From Clostridia bacterium (GTDB lineage: Bacteria > Bacillota > Clostridia > Christensenellales > Aristaeellaceae): a stretch of 64,000 nucleotides of DNA. The translations under genes were made by a program, and so were the position numbers. This document shows positions 24,701 to 33,149 of the stretch, piece after piece; within the stretch, counting starts at the first letter, position 1; every line of letters begins with the position of its first letter. Under the pieces are notes generated by a model, which saw nothing but the letters and a program-made list of their open reading frames with translations, did no database searches and was not told the origin of the DNA. The stretch is taken from the NCBI GenBank assembly GCA_017484085.1, contig JAFUTW010000045.1, positions 1 through 64,000 on the forward strand, written 5' to 3'.

Positions 24701-26389
24701 ACCAGTATCGATACAAATCTGAAAACCAGCCGCAAATATACGCTGAGCGGGCTCAAACCGGGATATACCTATAAAGCGGAAGTGTATACCTACTCCAATG
24801 CACAGGGAACCATTTTCTACAGCACGGACTTTGGTACGGACAAGCTGCACCTTACATCCGGCACAGCCATGGTGGCACCGCAGACCCCGACCGGCCTCAA
24901 GGCGACGCTGACCTTCAGCGGCAGCATTCCGACCATCCAGCTGAGCTGGAACAAGGTCTCCGGGCTGGACAGCTTCAACGGCGGTTATTTCCTGCTGCGC
25001 AATCCGGGCTGGGGCTCCAGCACGACCAACGAGACCGTGCGCCGTGGGTCCGGCTCAAACGGCTTTACGGATACGCTGACAGCGGCTGATATCGGCAAAT
25101 CCTACGCATACCGGGTCGGAAGCTATCTGGATCCGCTGCACAGCAACAATGAGGGTGCCAAACTGACTGGCAAGGAATCCAAGAGTTCCTATTCAGACCG
25201 CATCGTCGTGGTGGTGCGCAATGCCACACCGGTTGTCAGCGTAACCAATGATGCTTCAGGTCGGATCGTCCTCAATTGGCAAAAGATTCCGACGGCAGAC
25301 CGTTATGCAGTTTACCGTGCAACAACCAACGATATTGGCAAGTGTGGTCTCATCGAGGGAATCGTAACGGGCACAAGCTATACGGATATCTCTGCAAGTA
25401 CTACACCGGGTACGACCTATTACTATTGGGTCAAAGCCATCACCAATGCTGCACGCACAGGCGACAGCCTGTACTCAAAGTCTGTAAAGGGAACCGTTGC
25501 CCTTTCGACGTCCGGCTGGGGCTGGAACTATGTGGTTGCCTACGCGAAATCCGTCGATCTTTCGTGGAAGGCGCTCAAGAATGCACAGAGTTACAATATC
25601 TACAGGATCAAGGACGACGGTGCGCCGACGAAGATTGCCAATGTGAAGGGAACGACTTACAAGGATACAAATATCGTATTCAAGTCGAAATACGAGTATT
25701 CCATTCGCGCAGTTTACGGCGGTAGTGAATCCGCGTATATGAAGGGTGCCGGCCGTAACGGACGTTGGTCTGCTGCCCGGTATGCGGAACTGACCAAACT
25801 GAAAAACCTCAAGGCGACACCGCTCAGCATGACTGAAGCCAAGCTGACATGGGATACCGTGAGGGATGCGACAGGGTACCGCATCGTCCTGACGCATGAG
25901 GACGGAAGCAAAAAGACGATAGACGTGACGGAAAAGAGCTATAAGATTACGGCTATCAAAACGGGTGAACGCATCAAAGCGGAGGTCTATCCTACCTTTA
26001 CGACAGGAGGGAAGACCTATCCGATAGTCACGTCAGAGATCAATGCAGTTCATAGCGTTATTGAAGTCGATCTCATGGTCTATGCGGCACCGAAGGCAAC
26101 GACGAGCCTGAAGGCTACCAATATCACAACCAATTCCGTGAACGTGGTATGGAGTCCTGTGGAACCCACAAGCACTACACGATTTGCGATCATTTACCGC
26201 AAGAGCAGCGAAAGCACTTGGAAAAACGGCATCGCGGCCGGCGCGCTGACACAGGATACCTTCTGCAATATTCCAGGCCTTGCCTCTAAGACAGAGTATG
26301 TGATCCGCGTTCTGTCCACCTATGTCGATCCGAACTCCAACAAGCAGTATGACGGCGGCTACAAGGAGATCACCGTAACCACCAAGTAA
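21797..26389 (+). CDS. Large secreted protein: charged helical repeats plus about 12 fibronectin type III domains
   Basis: A 1530-residue surface or secreted protein. A signal peptide (MKKWISLILTAVMLCSSLP, cut near SSFA-EA) is followed by 12 tandem 13-residue Ala/Glu/Lys units forming a long charged helix (residues about 50-205), an acidic low-complexity linker (about 225-325), and then about 12 fibronectin-III-like modules to the end, each with the LTW or LSW strand and the YKV or YRV strand (for example VKLTWDAPSGG, VKLSWPKVYGVSGY). There is no LPXTG sorting signal, no SLH domain and no C-terminal membrane segment. Whether it is free or held by its repeats is unknown. ATG 21797 is 5 bases after AAAGGAG; GTG 21791 and ATG 21803 are alternatives. 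It sits inside the polysaccharide cluster. Confidence 0.85.
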   Translation: MTMKKWISLILTAVMLCSSLPVSSFAEAQETEEAQEIRDEAAEKEKAVKEAAEREAAEKAAKEAAEREAAEKAAKEAAEREAAEKAAKEAAEREAAEKATKEAAEREAAEKAAKEAAEREAAEKAAKEAAEREAAEKAAKEAAEREAAEKAAKEAAEHETAEKAAKEAAEQEAAEKAAKKAEEQEAAEKAAKEAEEQEAAEKAAKEAAEQAAKEAAEKAAQDTAEQDDGQQENESTQTSEEVANTVTPASEPVKEPEETAKSAEEDATAPVDEEGEVPADTDTEQAAEAEDLEEENATPRNGETLQEEGALEAADLALKADTTETGEITGLQFVEGTATTLTIGWNRITPNTAIKGYKVSWTPAGGATKTATVTGADTGYDSGKKLILYTITGLETGKKYTYKVCVIYNSGTTSDWVSGSRTVLADPPQNLTAGAVSVSAKQVKLTWDAPSGGTVKGYFIYRDGKQIGDVTASTLSFIDNGSVLKPGDTHSYAVYAYSYNSSGNKVKSQRSSVIKYTIKPGTTASMEAKPLSTTTMKITWKEVEGASGYTLAWGLSSNDGFSDSVAINDPKKLSYKVSGLAPLLKYKFRLQAFVTGGTVYNSDGSTKTAGTVTGSWHEPIEEITRPGNVPGVAANYDQSTGNITVSWKAIEDTVSNYKVYRSNKADSGFTVLDTVGSNVLKYVDENVNVGETWYYKVVAVYSSTESLLKNATVVWALVTPAAPQNLKADNGSFKVSSGKGSAVLTWKKSAGADGYVIQYAEDAAFTKKLSKKVISGGSKESATVWGLTMGTTYYFRVCGYVGTENTGRGKFSNVVSLQGAPGNPDPASLVLEARNPRSVACGIKATWAPVEGAEGYWVAVSNVTTGAIIKKDTIAGQSNTSYVFDGLTAGERYRVTVRSYRGSGFSIGTRKQDNFKWASGTLNAMPVLAPSKINVTAVNGSSVKLSWPKVYGVSGYWLRVSSTDDGNFTSIDTNLKTSRKYTLSGLKPGYTYKAEVYTYSNAQGTIFYSTDFGTDKLHLTSGTAMVAPQTPTGLKATLTFSGSIPTIQLSWNKVSGLDSFNGGYFLLRNPGWGSSTTNETVRRGSGSNGFTDTLTAADIGKSYAYRVGSYLDPLHSNNEGAKLTGKESKSSYSDRIVVVVRNATPVVSVTNDASGRIVLNWQKIPTADRYAVYRATTNDIGKCGLIEGIVTGTSYTDISASTTPGTTYYYWVKAITNAARTGDSLYSKSVKGTVALSTSGWGWNYVVAYAKSVDLSWKALKNAQSYNIYRIKDDGAPTKIANVKGTTYKDTNIVFKSKYEYSIRAVYGGSESAYMKGAGRNGRWSAARYAELTKLKNLKATPLSMTEAKLTWDTVRDATGYRIVLTHEDGSKKTIDVTEKSYKITAIKTGERIKAEVYPTFTTGGKTYPIVTSEINAVHSVIEVDLMVYAAPKATTSLKATNITTNSVNVVWSPVEPTSTTRFAIIYRKSSESTWKNGIAAGALTQDTFCNIPGLASKTEYVIRVLSTYVDPNSNKQYDGGYKEITVTTK
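21944..22411 (+). repeat. Tandem 39-bp coding repeat, 12 units
   Basis: Twelve consecutive 39-base units encode variants of EAAEREAAEKAAK. Units 1-8 are nearly identical in protein; units 9-12 drift to HETAEK and EEQEAAEK forms. Synonymous differences between units show the array has been stable long enough to diverge at third positions. It produces long spurious antisense open frames. Confidence 0.9.
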
Positions 26390-26403
26390 CAGAGGACGGC
26401 ATC

Positions 26404-26432
26404 AGGGATACGGGTTTCCCCGTATCCCTTTG
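26404..26432 (+). terminator. Hairpin between the fibronectin-III protein and the next gene
   Basis: A perfect 11-bp stem AGGGATACGGG / CCCGTATCCCT with loop TTTC, followed only by TTTGCC, so termination is likely partial. The next start codon is 24 bases away. Confidence 0.6.
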
Positions 26433-26455
26433 CCGGATTCCGAAAGAGAGGGCCT

Positions 26456-28447
26456 ATGCGGATACTCGTCGTGCCTTTCCTGGACGGGGACAACTGGTCT
26501 CTGGTGCCCGTGCTGGAGGAGATGCGCAGAAGAGGGCATGAAATCGCAATCTACGCACCGTTTCCGGAGAAGAGCGCGTGCGGTATGTTTGAAAGCTTTG
26601 TTCCGGAGATCCATCCGGTAGAGCAGTTGACAAACGAGATCGCCAGGACGTTTGACGTCGCCTTTTGCGCAAATATGACGCTGCAGTTCGTAAAACTGCT
26701 GGATATTTATATCTTCGTCTATTCGTCCTACGTGTATAAAAGCGACTGGATGACGGACGGGGCCGATTTCCTGCTGACCTACAACTATGCGGCAATCAGC
26801 CGGTATACGGGCTTTGACTGCGTGAAAATGGCGGTTGGGGATCCAAAGCGGCTTCCATGCGCAAAGGCCGGGGAGGAGCAAAAGCAGTTCCTGTTTATCG
26901 ACAGCGGCCACATGCCGTTCGGCAGCAGCGGGAAAAAGCAGGTGGCGGACATGCTGCTGAAGATCGCCGGGACTTTCCCGGAGTACAGGCTTGTCATAAA
27001 GCCCAGGTGGCTGAGGGGAGCCGTACAGCAGCATTTTGCGCACAAGAACATGGAGCACCTGTACGACGTGATCGATGAGCGCTGCGGAGGAAAGCTGCCG
27101 GACAACCTCGTTCTTTTGAATGAGCACAGGGACCTCGGAGAGCTTGTCTCTCAGAGCGACGTCGTCCTGTCCCTGTACTCCACGGCGATCCTGAATGCGA
27201 TGCTTCAGGACAAGCCTGTACTGATCCTCACCGGCTGGGACTGTGAGGACAAATGGGATCTGCGCAGCGAGACGACGATCCGGAACATGAAGGAGTTCTT
27301 CTCGGCGAGCGGCTGCGCGGTCGATATCTGCGAGGTGTGCGATTATCTGCCGAAGGGCCTGAAAACGCGCGAACAGTTCATGGATGAGGTCATGCCTTAC
27401 CGGGATCCTGCGGCCAAGAGGATCGTCGACACGATGGAATACGTTTTCTCTGGCTTCCTACAAAAGGGCGTCTATCCCGCGCCGGGCACAGTACATTACG
27501 AGACGCTGCGGGATGAACTGAAACCGGCCCCGGAGCTGACGATGGAACAGCTGAAACGGGAGAGGATCCGGGAAATCATGCAGCAGAAGCTGTACAAGGT
27601 GTCGTGCAAGATCACGGTGCCGGTGGATTTCGGCGCGTATTACCGCATGTTGGAGGAACATGCGCCCGCGTGTGAACTGACGGAAAAAGCCTTTGAGCAG
27701 CTTGGCACGGATCTCAACCGGCAGAAGAATGAGTGTCTCATTGCCGGCGGAGATGCTTTGAATCAGGACGGCATCGATCAGTCGTTCTATTTTGACGCCT
27801 GCTTCCAGCAGGGACTGGAAGATCAGATCCTTTCTTTCCCGAAAGAAAAGGTGCTCTGCGGCCCCGTGTACGATTACTATGCGGGCCTGGTTCACGAAAA
27901 CAGGGGAGAGAGGCCGGAAGCGGTCCGGCATTATGTGCGGTTCCTGACTTGGACAACGGCCAGAAGTTTCTGCAAATACCGGCAGGAAGAAGCTTACAAC
28001 ACGTGCCGGCCGTTCCATGTCATTTTCTACGATTATGACGGCAGCAATATCGACCTCGTGACGTTCGCCTCCCTGTACTGCGGCTTCTTTGACAAGAAAA
28101 ACGACACCTATGTCGATCCGGCGGTGGTACGGTGGGCCGGTGAAAAGCTGATGCTCCGTTTTGATGAACTGAAGGAGAGAAACCCGGAGCTGGCATTACG
28201 CACTGCAGGATATTTTTACAGCCATGGCGGTCAAACAGCTAAGATAGAAAAAGAAAAACAGATGAAAAGACAGGAAGAACGTATTGCTGCTTTGGAGACA
28301 GAAATTATTGCCCTCAAATCAGGAAGTGCTGCTTTGGAAGCTAAGCTTGCCGCCCTGCGCGGATCGGTCAGTTACCGCCTGGGCAGAAAGCTGACGGCGC
28401 TGCCCCGGAAGATCAGACAGACGATCGGCGGACAACGATCAAACTGA
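26456..28447 (+). CDS. GT-B-like glycosyl/glycerophosphotransferase-type protein
   Basis: A 663-residue protein whose first 330 residues look like a GT-B or CDP-glycerol glycerophosphotransferase fold: RILVVPFLDGDNWSLVPVLE at the start, FLFIDSGHMPFGSSG at the mid-domain loop, and LGELVSQSDVVLSLYSTAIL with KPVLILTGWD in the nucleotide-binding domain. The middle (about 350-570) is mostly helical and unrecognised. The end is a coiled coil (QEERIAALETEIIALKSG) and the basic tail SVSYRLGRKLTALPRK, similar to the tail of the pyruvyltransferase fusion at 19393. Its role in surface polymer assembly is inferred from context. ATG 26456 follows GAAAGAGAGG. Confidence 0.6.
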   Translation: MRILVVPFLDGDNWSLVPVLEEMRRRGHEIAIYAPFPEKSACGMFESFVPEIHPVEQLTNEIARTFDVAFCANMTLQFVKLLDIYIFVYSSYVYKSDWMTDGADFLLTYNYAAISRYTGFDCVKMAVGDPKRLPCAKAGEEQKQFLFIDSGHMPFGSSGKKQVADMLLKIAGTFPEYRLVIKPRWLRGAVQQHFAHKNMEHLYDVIDERCGGKLPDNLVLLNEHRDLGELVSQSDVVLSLYSTAILNAMLQDKPVLILTGWDCEDKWDLRSETTIRNMKEFFSASGCAVDICEVCDYLPKGLKTREQFMDEVMPYRDPAAKRIVDTMEYVFSGFLQKGVYPAPGTVHYETLRDELKPAPELTMEQLKRERIREIMQQKLYKVSCKITVPVDFGAYYRMLEEHAPACELTEKAFEQLGTDLNRQKNECLIAGGDALNQDGIDQSFYFDACFQQGLEDQILSFPKEKVLCGPVYDYYAGLVHENRGERPEAVRHYVRFLTWTTARSFCKYRQEEAYNTCRPFHVIFYDYDGSNIDLVTFASLYCGFFDKKNDTYVDPAVVRWAGEKLMLRFDELKERNPELALRTAGYFYSHGGQTAKIEKEKQMKRQEERIAALETEIIALKSGSAALEAKLAALRGSVSYRLGRKLTALPRKIRQTIGGQRSN

Positions 28448-28470
28448 AGGCATGAGCAAGGAGGATTGAA

Positions 28471-29139
28471 ATGAGCATTGCGGCATTTATACCGGTCAAA
28501 GCCAATTCGGAGCGCGTACCCGGAAAGAATTTCCGTCTGCTGAACGGCAAGAAGCTCTACCGCTATCTCTGCGAGAACGCGGCTGCGGCGGGATGCTTCG
28601 ATGAGATCTATGTCGACACGAACAGCGACGAAATCAAGGAGTACGCCAGGGAAAACGGCTTTAAGGTCATCGACCGCAAGCCGGAACTGGCGCTCAACAC
28701 CGCCAACGGAAACGACGTGCTGGTGCACCAGTTTGAGCTGTTCCCCGATTACGATTACTACGTGCAGCTTTTCGTGACGGCGCCCTACCTGCAGCCGGAG
28801 ACGATCCGCAAATGCGTCGAGATGCTGACAACGAGCGAAACCTACGATTCCTGCTTTACGGCTACGGAGCATCACGGCTTTTTCTGGCTGGCGGGGACGC
28901 CGGTCAATTACCGGCCGGGCATCCTGCCGCGGAGCCAGGATATGCTGCCCGTCATCGAGGAGACGACGGGGCTGTACGGCATCACGCACGATGCGCTGAA
29001 CCGGTACCGCTGCCGCATCGGCAGGACCCCGTATATCCATATCGTCAGCCCCTATGAGGCGGTCGATATCAACACCGAGGATGACCTCAAGATCGCTGCG
29101 AGCATCGGACAGATCATTTACGGCCACGCGGCAGAGTAA
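28471..29139 (+). CDS. Acylneuraminate cytidylyltransferase family protein (NeuA-like)
   Basis: A 222-residue CMP-sugar synthetase-type nucleotidyltransferase. It has AFIPVKANSERVPGKNFR (CTP-binding loop) and the LFVTAPYLQPETI and YEAVDINTEDDLKIA blocks. The family activates nine-carbon acids such as sialic, legionaminic or pseudaminic acid, or KDO. No sialic acid synthase or NeuC is in the window, so the sugar cannot be named. AAGGAGGATTGAA precedes the ATG. It closes the polysaccharide region, with a hairpin and a new promoter following. Confidence 0.85.
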   Translation: MSIAAFIPVKANSERVPGKNFRLLNGKKLYRYLCENAAAAGCFDEIYVDTNSDEIKEYARENGFKVIDRKPELALNTANGNDVLVHQFELFPDYDYYVQLFVTAPYLQPETIRKCVEMLTTSETYDSCFTATEHHGFFWLAGTPVNYRPGILPRSQDMLPVIEETTGLYGITHDALNRYRCRIGRTPYIHIVSPYEAVDINTEDDLKIAASIGQIIYGHAAE

Positions 29140-29160
29140 CGGAGGCCGGGCGCTTTCAGG

Positions 29161-29185
29161 CGTCAGCCGCGGGAGCCGGCTGACG
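29161..29185. other. Inverted repeat after the NeuA-like gene
   Basis: A 9-bp perfect inverted repeat CGTCAGCCG / CGGCTGACG with a 7-base loop. No T tract follows, so it is a weak or Rho-assisted end signal at most. Confidence 0.5.
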
Positions 29186-29194
29186 GCGCCGTGC

Positions 29195-29222
29195 TTGACA
29201 CTAAGCGGTAAAACAGTATAAT
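29195..29222 (+). promoter_or_regulatory. Promoter of the Hsp70-like / nagBA unit
   Basis: TTGACA at 29195-29200, 16-base spacer, TATAAT at 29217-29222. Confidence 0.8.
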
Positions 29223-29314
29223 GGAAACGACCGGAAGGCCGTTTCCTTCTTTGTATGCAAGGACTTTTCAAACGGAAACAAAGGTCACGTGAGAAAGAAA
29301 TCAGAGGATGATCC

Positions 29315-31222
29315 GTGAAAATACTGGGTTTTGATCTGGGCGACGGCGAGAGCTGCGTCACGCTGCTGGACAGGGATTCTGCCGTCGAGCCCAGAGTGCT
29401 GCCCTTGATGGGACAGCTGTCCATCCTGTCCGCCGTCGGGTATACTGCCGGCAAGGTGGTCATCGGCGACGCGGCCAGCGTACAGGCCGGTTCCGAGGTG
29501 GCGCGGGTGCGCTTCAAGTCCCGCTATCTGACAGATCCGGCGGCAGCGGCGGATATCCGCGCTTTTGCGCAGGGTGTCGTCGCCGAACTGATGCGCAGCG
29601 AGCCGGCGCTCATGGCGGAGGTCACGCATACGATCGTGGGGTGTCCCGCCGGCTGGGGAGAGGGCAGAAGAGAACAATACGCCGCGCTCATGGAGTCGGC
29701 AGGCTTCCCGAATGTCCATGTGGTGCCGGAATCCCGCGCGGCTTTCCTTTATGCCAGGCATGCGCGGGGCCTGCGGGTCGACCCGCAGAGGATGCGGCAA
29801 AGCGCCATGGTGATCGACGTCGGCAGCTCCACGACGGATTTTGCTTACATCGTGGACGGACACCAACAGGATCTGTCCCTCTTCGGGGATACGAATCTGG
29901 GCGGCGGCCTGCTGGACGAGCTGATCCTTCGCAATGCGATCGAACAGAGCCCTGACAGGGATGAGCTGCAGCGCGTGATGGAAGAAAGCCCCGCGTGGTA
30001 CAGTTACTGCGAACTGGAAGCGAGGCGGCTGAAGGAAAAATACTTCCTGGATGAGAAAAAGGCGGAAGAGGGCACAGGGTTTTCCAAGCGCCTGCTCGTC
30101 TGCTATGACGGGACGCTGGTGCTGAACCTCAGCCTGAACGCCGACTCTGTGGGAAAACTCATCTGCCAGCCCATTAAGGCGCTGGGCGGGCGCAGCTTCC
30201 TCGTCTGCCTGAAGGACGCGCTGCGGACGGCGGCGGAAGTGAGCCGCGAATGCCCGCCGGGTGTCGTCATCCTGACCGGTGGCGCCAGCCGGATGAACTT
30301 CCTGCGGGAAGAGGTCCGCGCGGCCTTTCCGGACAGCCTGTCTGTAATGACGCCGGAACCGGAGAGCTCGATTGCCCGCGGCCTTGCTTATGCCGGCCGC
30401 GTAGACGCAAACCTGGCTGTCTTCCGCAAGGAAGTGGCATCCATTGCGCATGGCGAAACGCTGTCCAGGCTGGTTGCCGCCAGCGTACACGACCTGTACG
30501 AGCCGATCGCGGAGGCGCTCTACGGCATCGCAGTGGACAGCACGGTGGAGGCGGTCGCACTATGGAAGCACGGCGGCATAGCGACCATCGACGAGCTGGA
30601 CACGGTGATCGGGCAGAAGATCGCGGCAGCCTTCTCGGGAGAAGCCGTGCGTACGAAACTGGAGGGGCCGGTTCAGACGTGGCTCTCGGGCCTCATGAGG
30701 ACGCTGGAAAATGAACTGACAGCGCTGTGTGTGCGCTGCGGCGTCCCGCTGGAGCATATGTCGCTGGGCGCCATGCCGCTGCAGACAGGCCTTTCCGGCG
30801 TCAAGCTGTCGCTGACAGGCGCGATGGGGATGGACTGGATCTCCGGCCTCATGAGCGTCGTTTTTGCGGCGATCGGCGCAGCCGTCTGCGGCGGGGGCGG
30901 TATCGCCGTCATCGGTACAGGCCCCGTCGGCATCCTGACCGGCGCCGTCGTCGGCGTCCTGCTGGCGCTGATCGGCCGTTCCGGCATGGAAAAAGCGCTT
31001 CGGCGGGCGAACATCCCGACGCTTCTCCGGCAGATCGTAACGGAGAGGGCGGTGCGCAGGGGCCTGGAGCGGCAAAAAGAGGACATCAAACGGGAAATCA
31101 TCACCAGCCTTGCCGATCCGGCGAACGGCTTCTCCGCCCGCCTGACCCTCAGCCTGGGGCAGACGCTGGGCGCACAGCTGGAGCAGATGGCCAAGAATGC
31201 GGAGATGTCTATTTCCGCGTAA
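29315..31222 (+). CDS. Divergent Hsp70/actin-fold ATPase with hydrophobic C-terminal segment
   Basis: A 635-residue protein. The first 365 residues are an Hsp70-type nucleotide-binding domain: phosphate-1 loop GFDLGDGES, VGCPAGWGE, phosphate-2 VIDVGSSTTDFAYI and the adenosine loop ILTGGASRM. In place of the usual substrate-binding beta-sandwich there is a helical region and then two hydrophobic segments around residues 500-555, separated by CGGGGIAVIGTG, followed by a basic amphipathic C-terminus. This predicts a membrane-inserting or membrane-apposed tail. It is not DnaK and no J-protein or GrpE is nearby. It has its own consensus promoter; nagB begins 43 bases downstream, so stress control of amino-sugar genes is possible but unproven. 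Confidence 0.75.
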   Translation: MKILGFDLGDGESCVTLLDRDSAVEPRVLPLMGQLSILSAVGYTAGKVVIGDAASVQAGSEVARVRFKSRYLTDPAAAADIRAFAQGVVAELMRSEPALMAEVTHTIVGCPAGWGEGRREQYAALMESAGFPNVHVVPESRAAFLYARHARGLRVDPQRMRQSAMVIDVGSSTTDFAYIVDGHQQDLSLFGDTNLGGGLLDELILRNAIEQSPDRDELQRVMEESPAWYSYCELEARRLKEKYFLDEKKAEEGTGFSKRLLVCYDGTLVLNLSLNADSVGKLICQPIKALGGRSFLVCLKDALRTAAEVSRECPPGVVILTGGASRMNFLREEVRAAFPDSLSVMTPEPESSIARGLAYAGRVDANLAVFRKEVASIAHGETLSRLVAASVHDLYEPIAEALYGIAVDSTVEAVALWKHGGIATIDELDTVIGQKIAAAFSGEAVRTKLEGPVQTWLSGLMRTLENELTALCVRCGVPLEHMSLGAMPLQTGLSGVKLSLTGAMGMDWISGLMSVVFAAIGAAVCGGGGIAVIGTGPVGILTGAVVGVLLALIGRSGMEKALRRANIPTLLRQIVTERAVRRGLERQKEDIKREIITSLADPANGFSARLTLSLGQTLGAQLEQMAKNAEMSISA

Positions 31223-31265
31223 ATCACCGCGACAGCGGCTAATGAACTGAAGAGGAGGGTGTTTC

Positions 31266-31988
31266 ATGGAGTTTCATGTTTATGAAAATGCGAGGGCTGC
31301 CTGCGAGGCTGCCGGCGTCCTGATCGCGGCGCAGATCACGAGAAAGGGAGACAGCGTACTGGGGCTCGCGACGGGCTCGACGCCGATCCCCGCTTATGAG
31401 ATGCTCGTATCCTGGTACAAGCGCGGGGTGATCGACTTCGACAGGGTGCGCACCTTCAACCTCGATGAATATGTGGGCATCGATGAGAAGAATCCGCTCA
31501 GTTATCATGCGTTCATGCAGGAACATCTTTTCAGCAAGGTCAATCTGCGCCCCGAGAACGTGCACCTGCCCAGCGGCCGCTCCGCAGCGGACGGTGAAGC
31601 GTATGATGAGGCCATCCGCCGGGCGGGAGGCATCGACATCCAGCTGCTGGGGATCGGCAGGAACGGCCATATCGGATTCAACGAGCCTGCAAAGGACTTT
31701 ACCTACGGTACGCATGTTGTGACGCTGACGGAGGATACCATCGAGGCGAATGCGCGCTTCTTCAACAGCGCGGATGATGTGCCGCGCCAGGCCATCTCCA
31801 TGGGGATCGGCAATATCATGAGCGCGCGGTGCGTCGTTCTGGTGGCGACGGGGGAAAGCAAGGCCAATGCGGTGTACAGGACCATTCGCGGGCCGATCAC
31901 CCCGGAAGTGCCGGCCTCCATCCTTCAGCTGCACCCCTGCTGCGTCATCCTGACAGACCGCGAAGCGGGCAGGCTGATGCTGGAGTAA
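31266..31988 (+). CDS. nagB: Glucosamine-6-phosphate deaminase
   Basis: A 240-residue NagB, converting glucosamine 6-phosphate to fructose 6-phosphate and ammonia in amino-sugar catabolism and cell-wall recycling. Seen: GLATGSTPIPAYEML (phosphate binding), FNLDEYVG with the catalytic Asp, GIGRNGHIGFNEP and the C-terminal substrate loop. The size matches the short Firmicutes NagB without the long allosteric tail. GAGGAGGG precedes the ATG. It is followed 18 bases later by nagA, whose product makes its substrate. Confidence 0.95.
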   Translation: MEFHVYENARAACEAAGVLIAAQITRKGDSVLGLATGSTPIPAYEMLVSWYKRGVIDFDRVRTFNLDEYVGIDEKNPLSYHAFMQEHLFSKVNLRPENVHLPSGRSAADGEAYDEAIRRAGGIDIQLLGIGRNGHIGFNEPAKDFTYGTHVVTLTEDTIEANARFFNSADDVPRQAISMGIGNIMSARCVVLVATGESKANAVYRTIRGPITPEVPASILQLHPCCVILTDREAGRLMLE

Positions 31989-32006
31989 CGGCGGAGGAAG
32001 AGAACT

Positions 32007-33134
32007 ATGCGGCTGATCAACGGGATACTGTTTGTGGACGGGCAGTTCATCCGCGCACCGCTGCGCACGGAAAGCGGAAGGATCGCCTCTGTAGGAGAGG
32101 CGGAGCAGCTGCCGGGCGAGACGGTTTATGACTGCAAAGGACACTATGTCCTCCCGGGTTTTGTGGATATCCACATCCACGCGTACGGCGGCGCGGACTG
32201 CATGCGGGGTGAGGAAGACGTGCGGCGGATGAGCCGGGGCCTTCTTTCGACTGGGACGGCCGCCTTTATGCCGACGACGATGAGCGCGGGCATACAGGAG
32301 ACCAACGCGGCGCTGCGCGGGATACAGGCTGTCTGCGACGCGCAGGAGGCAGGCGGGGCCGCCGTGCTGGGCGCCCATATGGAAGCGCCTTTTCTCAATG
32401 TGTCCTACAAGGGGGCGCAGCGGGGAGAATGCCTGCTTACGCCTTCGCCTGAGGCATATGAAGAGATGACGGCCGGCACCCGGTGCGTGCGCATGATGAC
32501 GCTGGCGCCGGAGCTCCCCGGGGCTATCGGGCTGATCCGGATGCTGAAAGAAAACGGAGTGGTCACCTGCGCGGCCCACTCGGGCGCGACGGCGGAAGAG
32601 GTGCATGTCGCGGCTGACGCGGGCCTCACCCAGATCACACACCTTTTCAACGCGCAGACGCCGCTGCATCACCGCAAGCCGGGCGTGCCCGGCGCAGGTT
32701 TGGCGGACGAGCGGCTGCTGGTGCAGATGATCGCGGACGGGATCCATCTGCATCCCGATGTGCTGCGGATCGCCGCGCTTTGCAAAGGAAGCCGGGGCGT
32801 CGCGCTGATCTCGGATTCCATGGAAGCGGCAGGCCTTCCGGAGGGGGAATATGATCTGGGCGGGCAGCGCGTCATCGTAAAAGACGGCGCCGCGCGGCTG
32901 GAAAGCGGCGTGCTGGCTGGCTCCACCCTCGTCATGCACCGGGCGCTGTCCAACATGATCCGTCTGGCGCACGTGAAGCCGGAAGAGGCGATCCCCATGG
33001 CGACCAGCACGCCGGCCGATTCCGTCGGCGCAACGGCGTACGGGCGCATCAAAACGGGTGCAGCCGGCATCTTCGCGCTGATGGATCCGGAGTGGAATTT
33101 CGCGGGCGCCGTGGATACGCGCGGAAAACCCTGA
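32007..33134 (+). CDS. nagA: N-acetylglucosamine-6-phosphate deacetylase
   Basis: A 375-residue amidohydrolase that removes acetate from GlcNAc-6-phosphate, feeding NagB. The TIM-barrel metal site is visible in VDIHIHAYGG, GAHMEAPF, AAHSGAT and THLFNA, and the late LISDSMEAAG carries the catalytic Asp. Length and motif order fit the family. GGCGGAGGAAG precedes the ATG. Together with nagB it forms the standard GlcNAc utilisation pair; no PTS permease for GlcNAc is in the window, so the source may be recycled peptidoglycan. Confidence 0.95.
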   Translation: MRLINGILFVDGQFIRAPLRTESGRIASVGEAEQLPGETVYDCKGHYVLPGFVDIHIHAYGGADCMRGEEDVRRMSRGLLSTGTAAFMPTTMSAGIQETNAALRGIQAVCDAQEAGGAAVLGAHMEAPFLNVSYKGAQRGECLLTPSPEAYEEMTAGTRCVRMMTLAPELPGAIGLIRMLKENGVVTCAAHSGATAEEVHVAADAGLTQITHLFNAQTPLHHRKPGVPGAGLADERLLVQMIADGIHLHPDVLRIAALCKGSRGVALISDSMEAAGLPEGEYDLGGQRVIVKDGAARLESGVLAGSTLVMHRALSNMIRLAHVKPEEAIPMATSTPADSVGATAYGRIKTGAAGIFALMDPEWNFAGAVDTRGKP

Positions 33135-33149
33135 TATGAAGGAGAAAAC

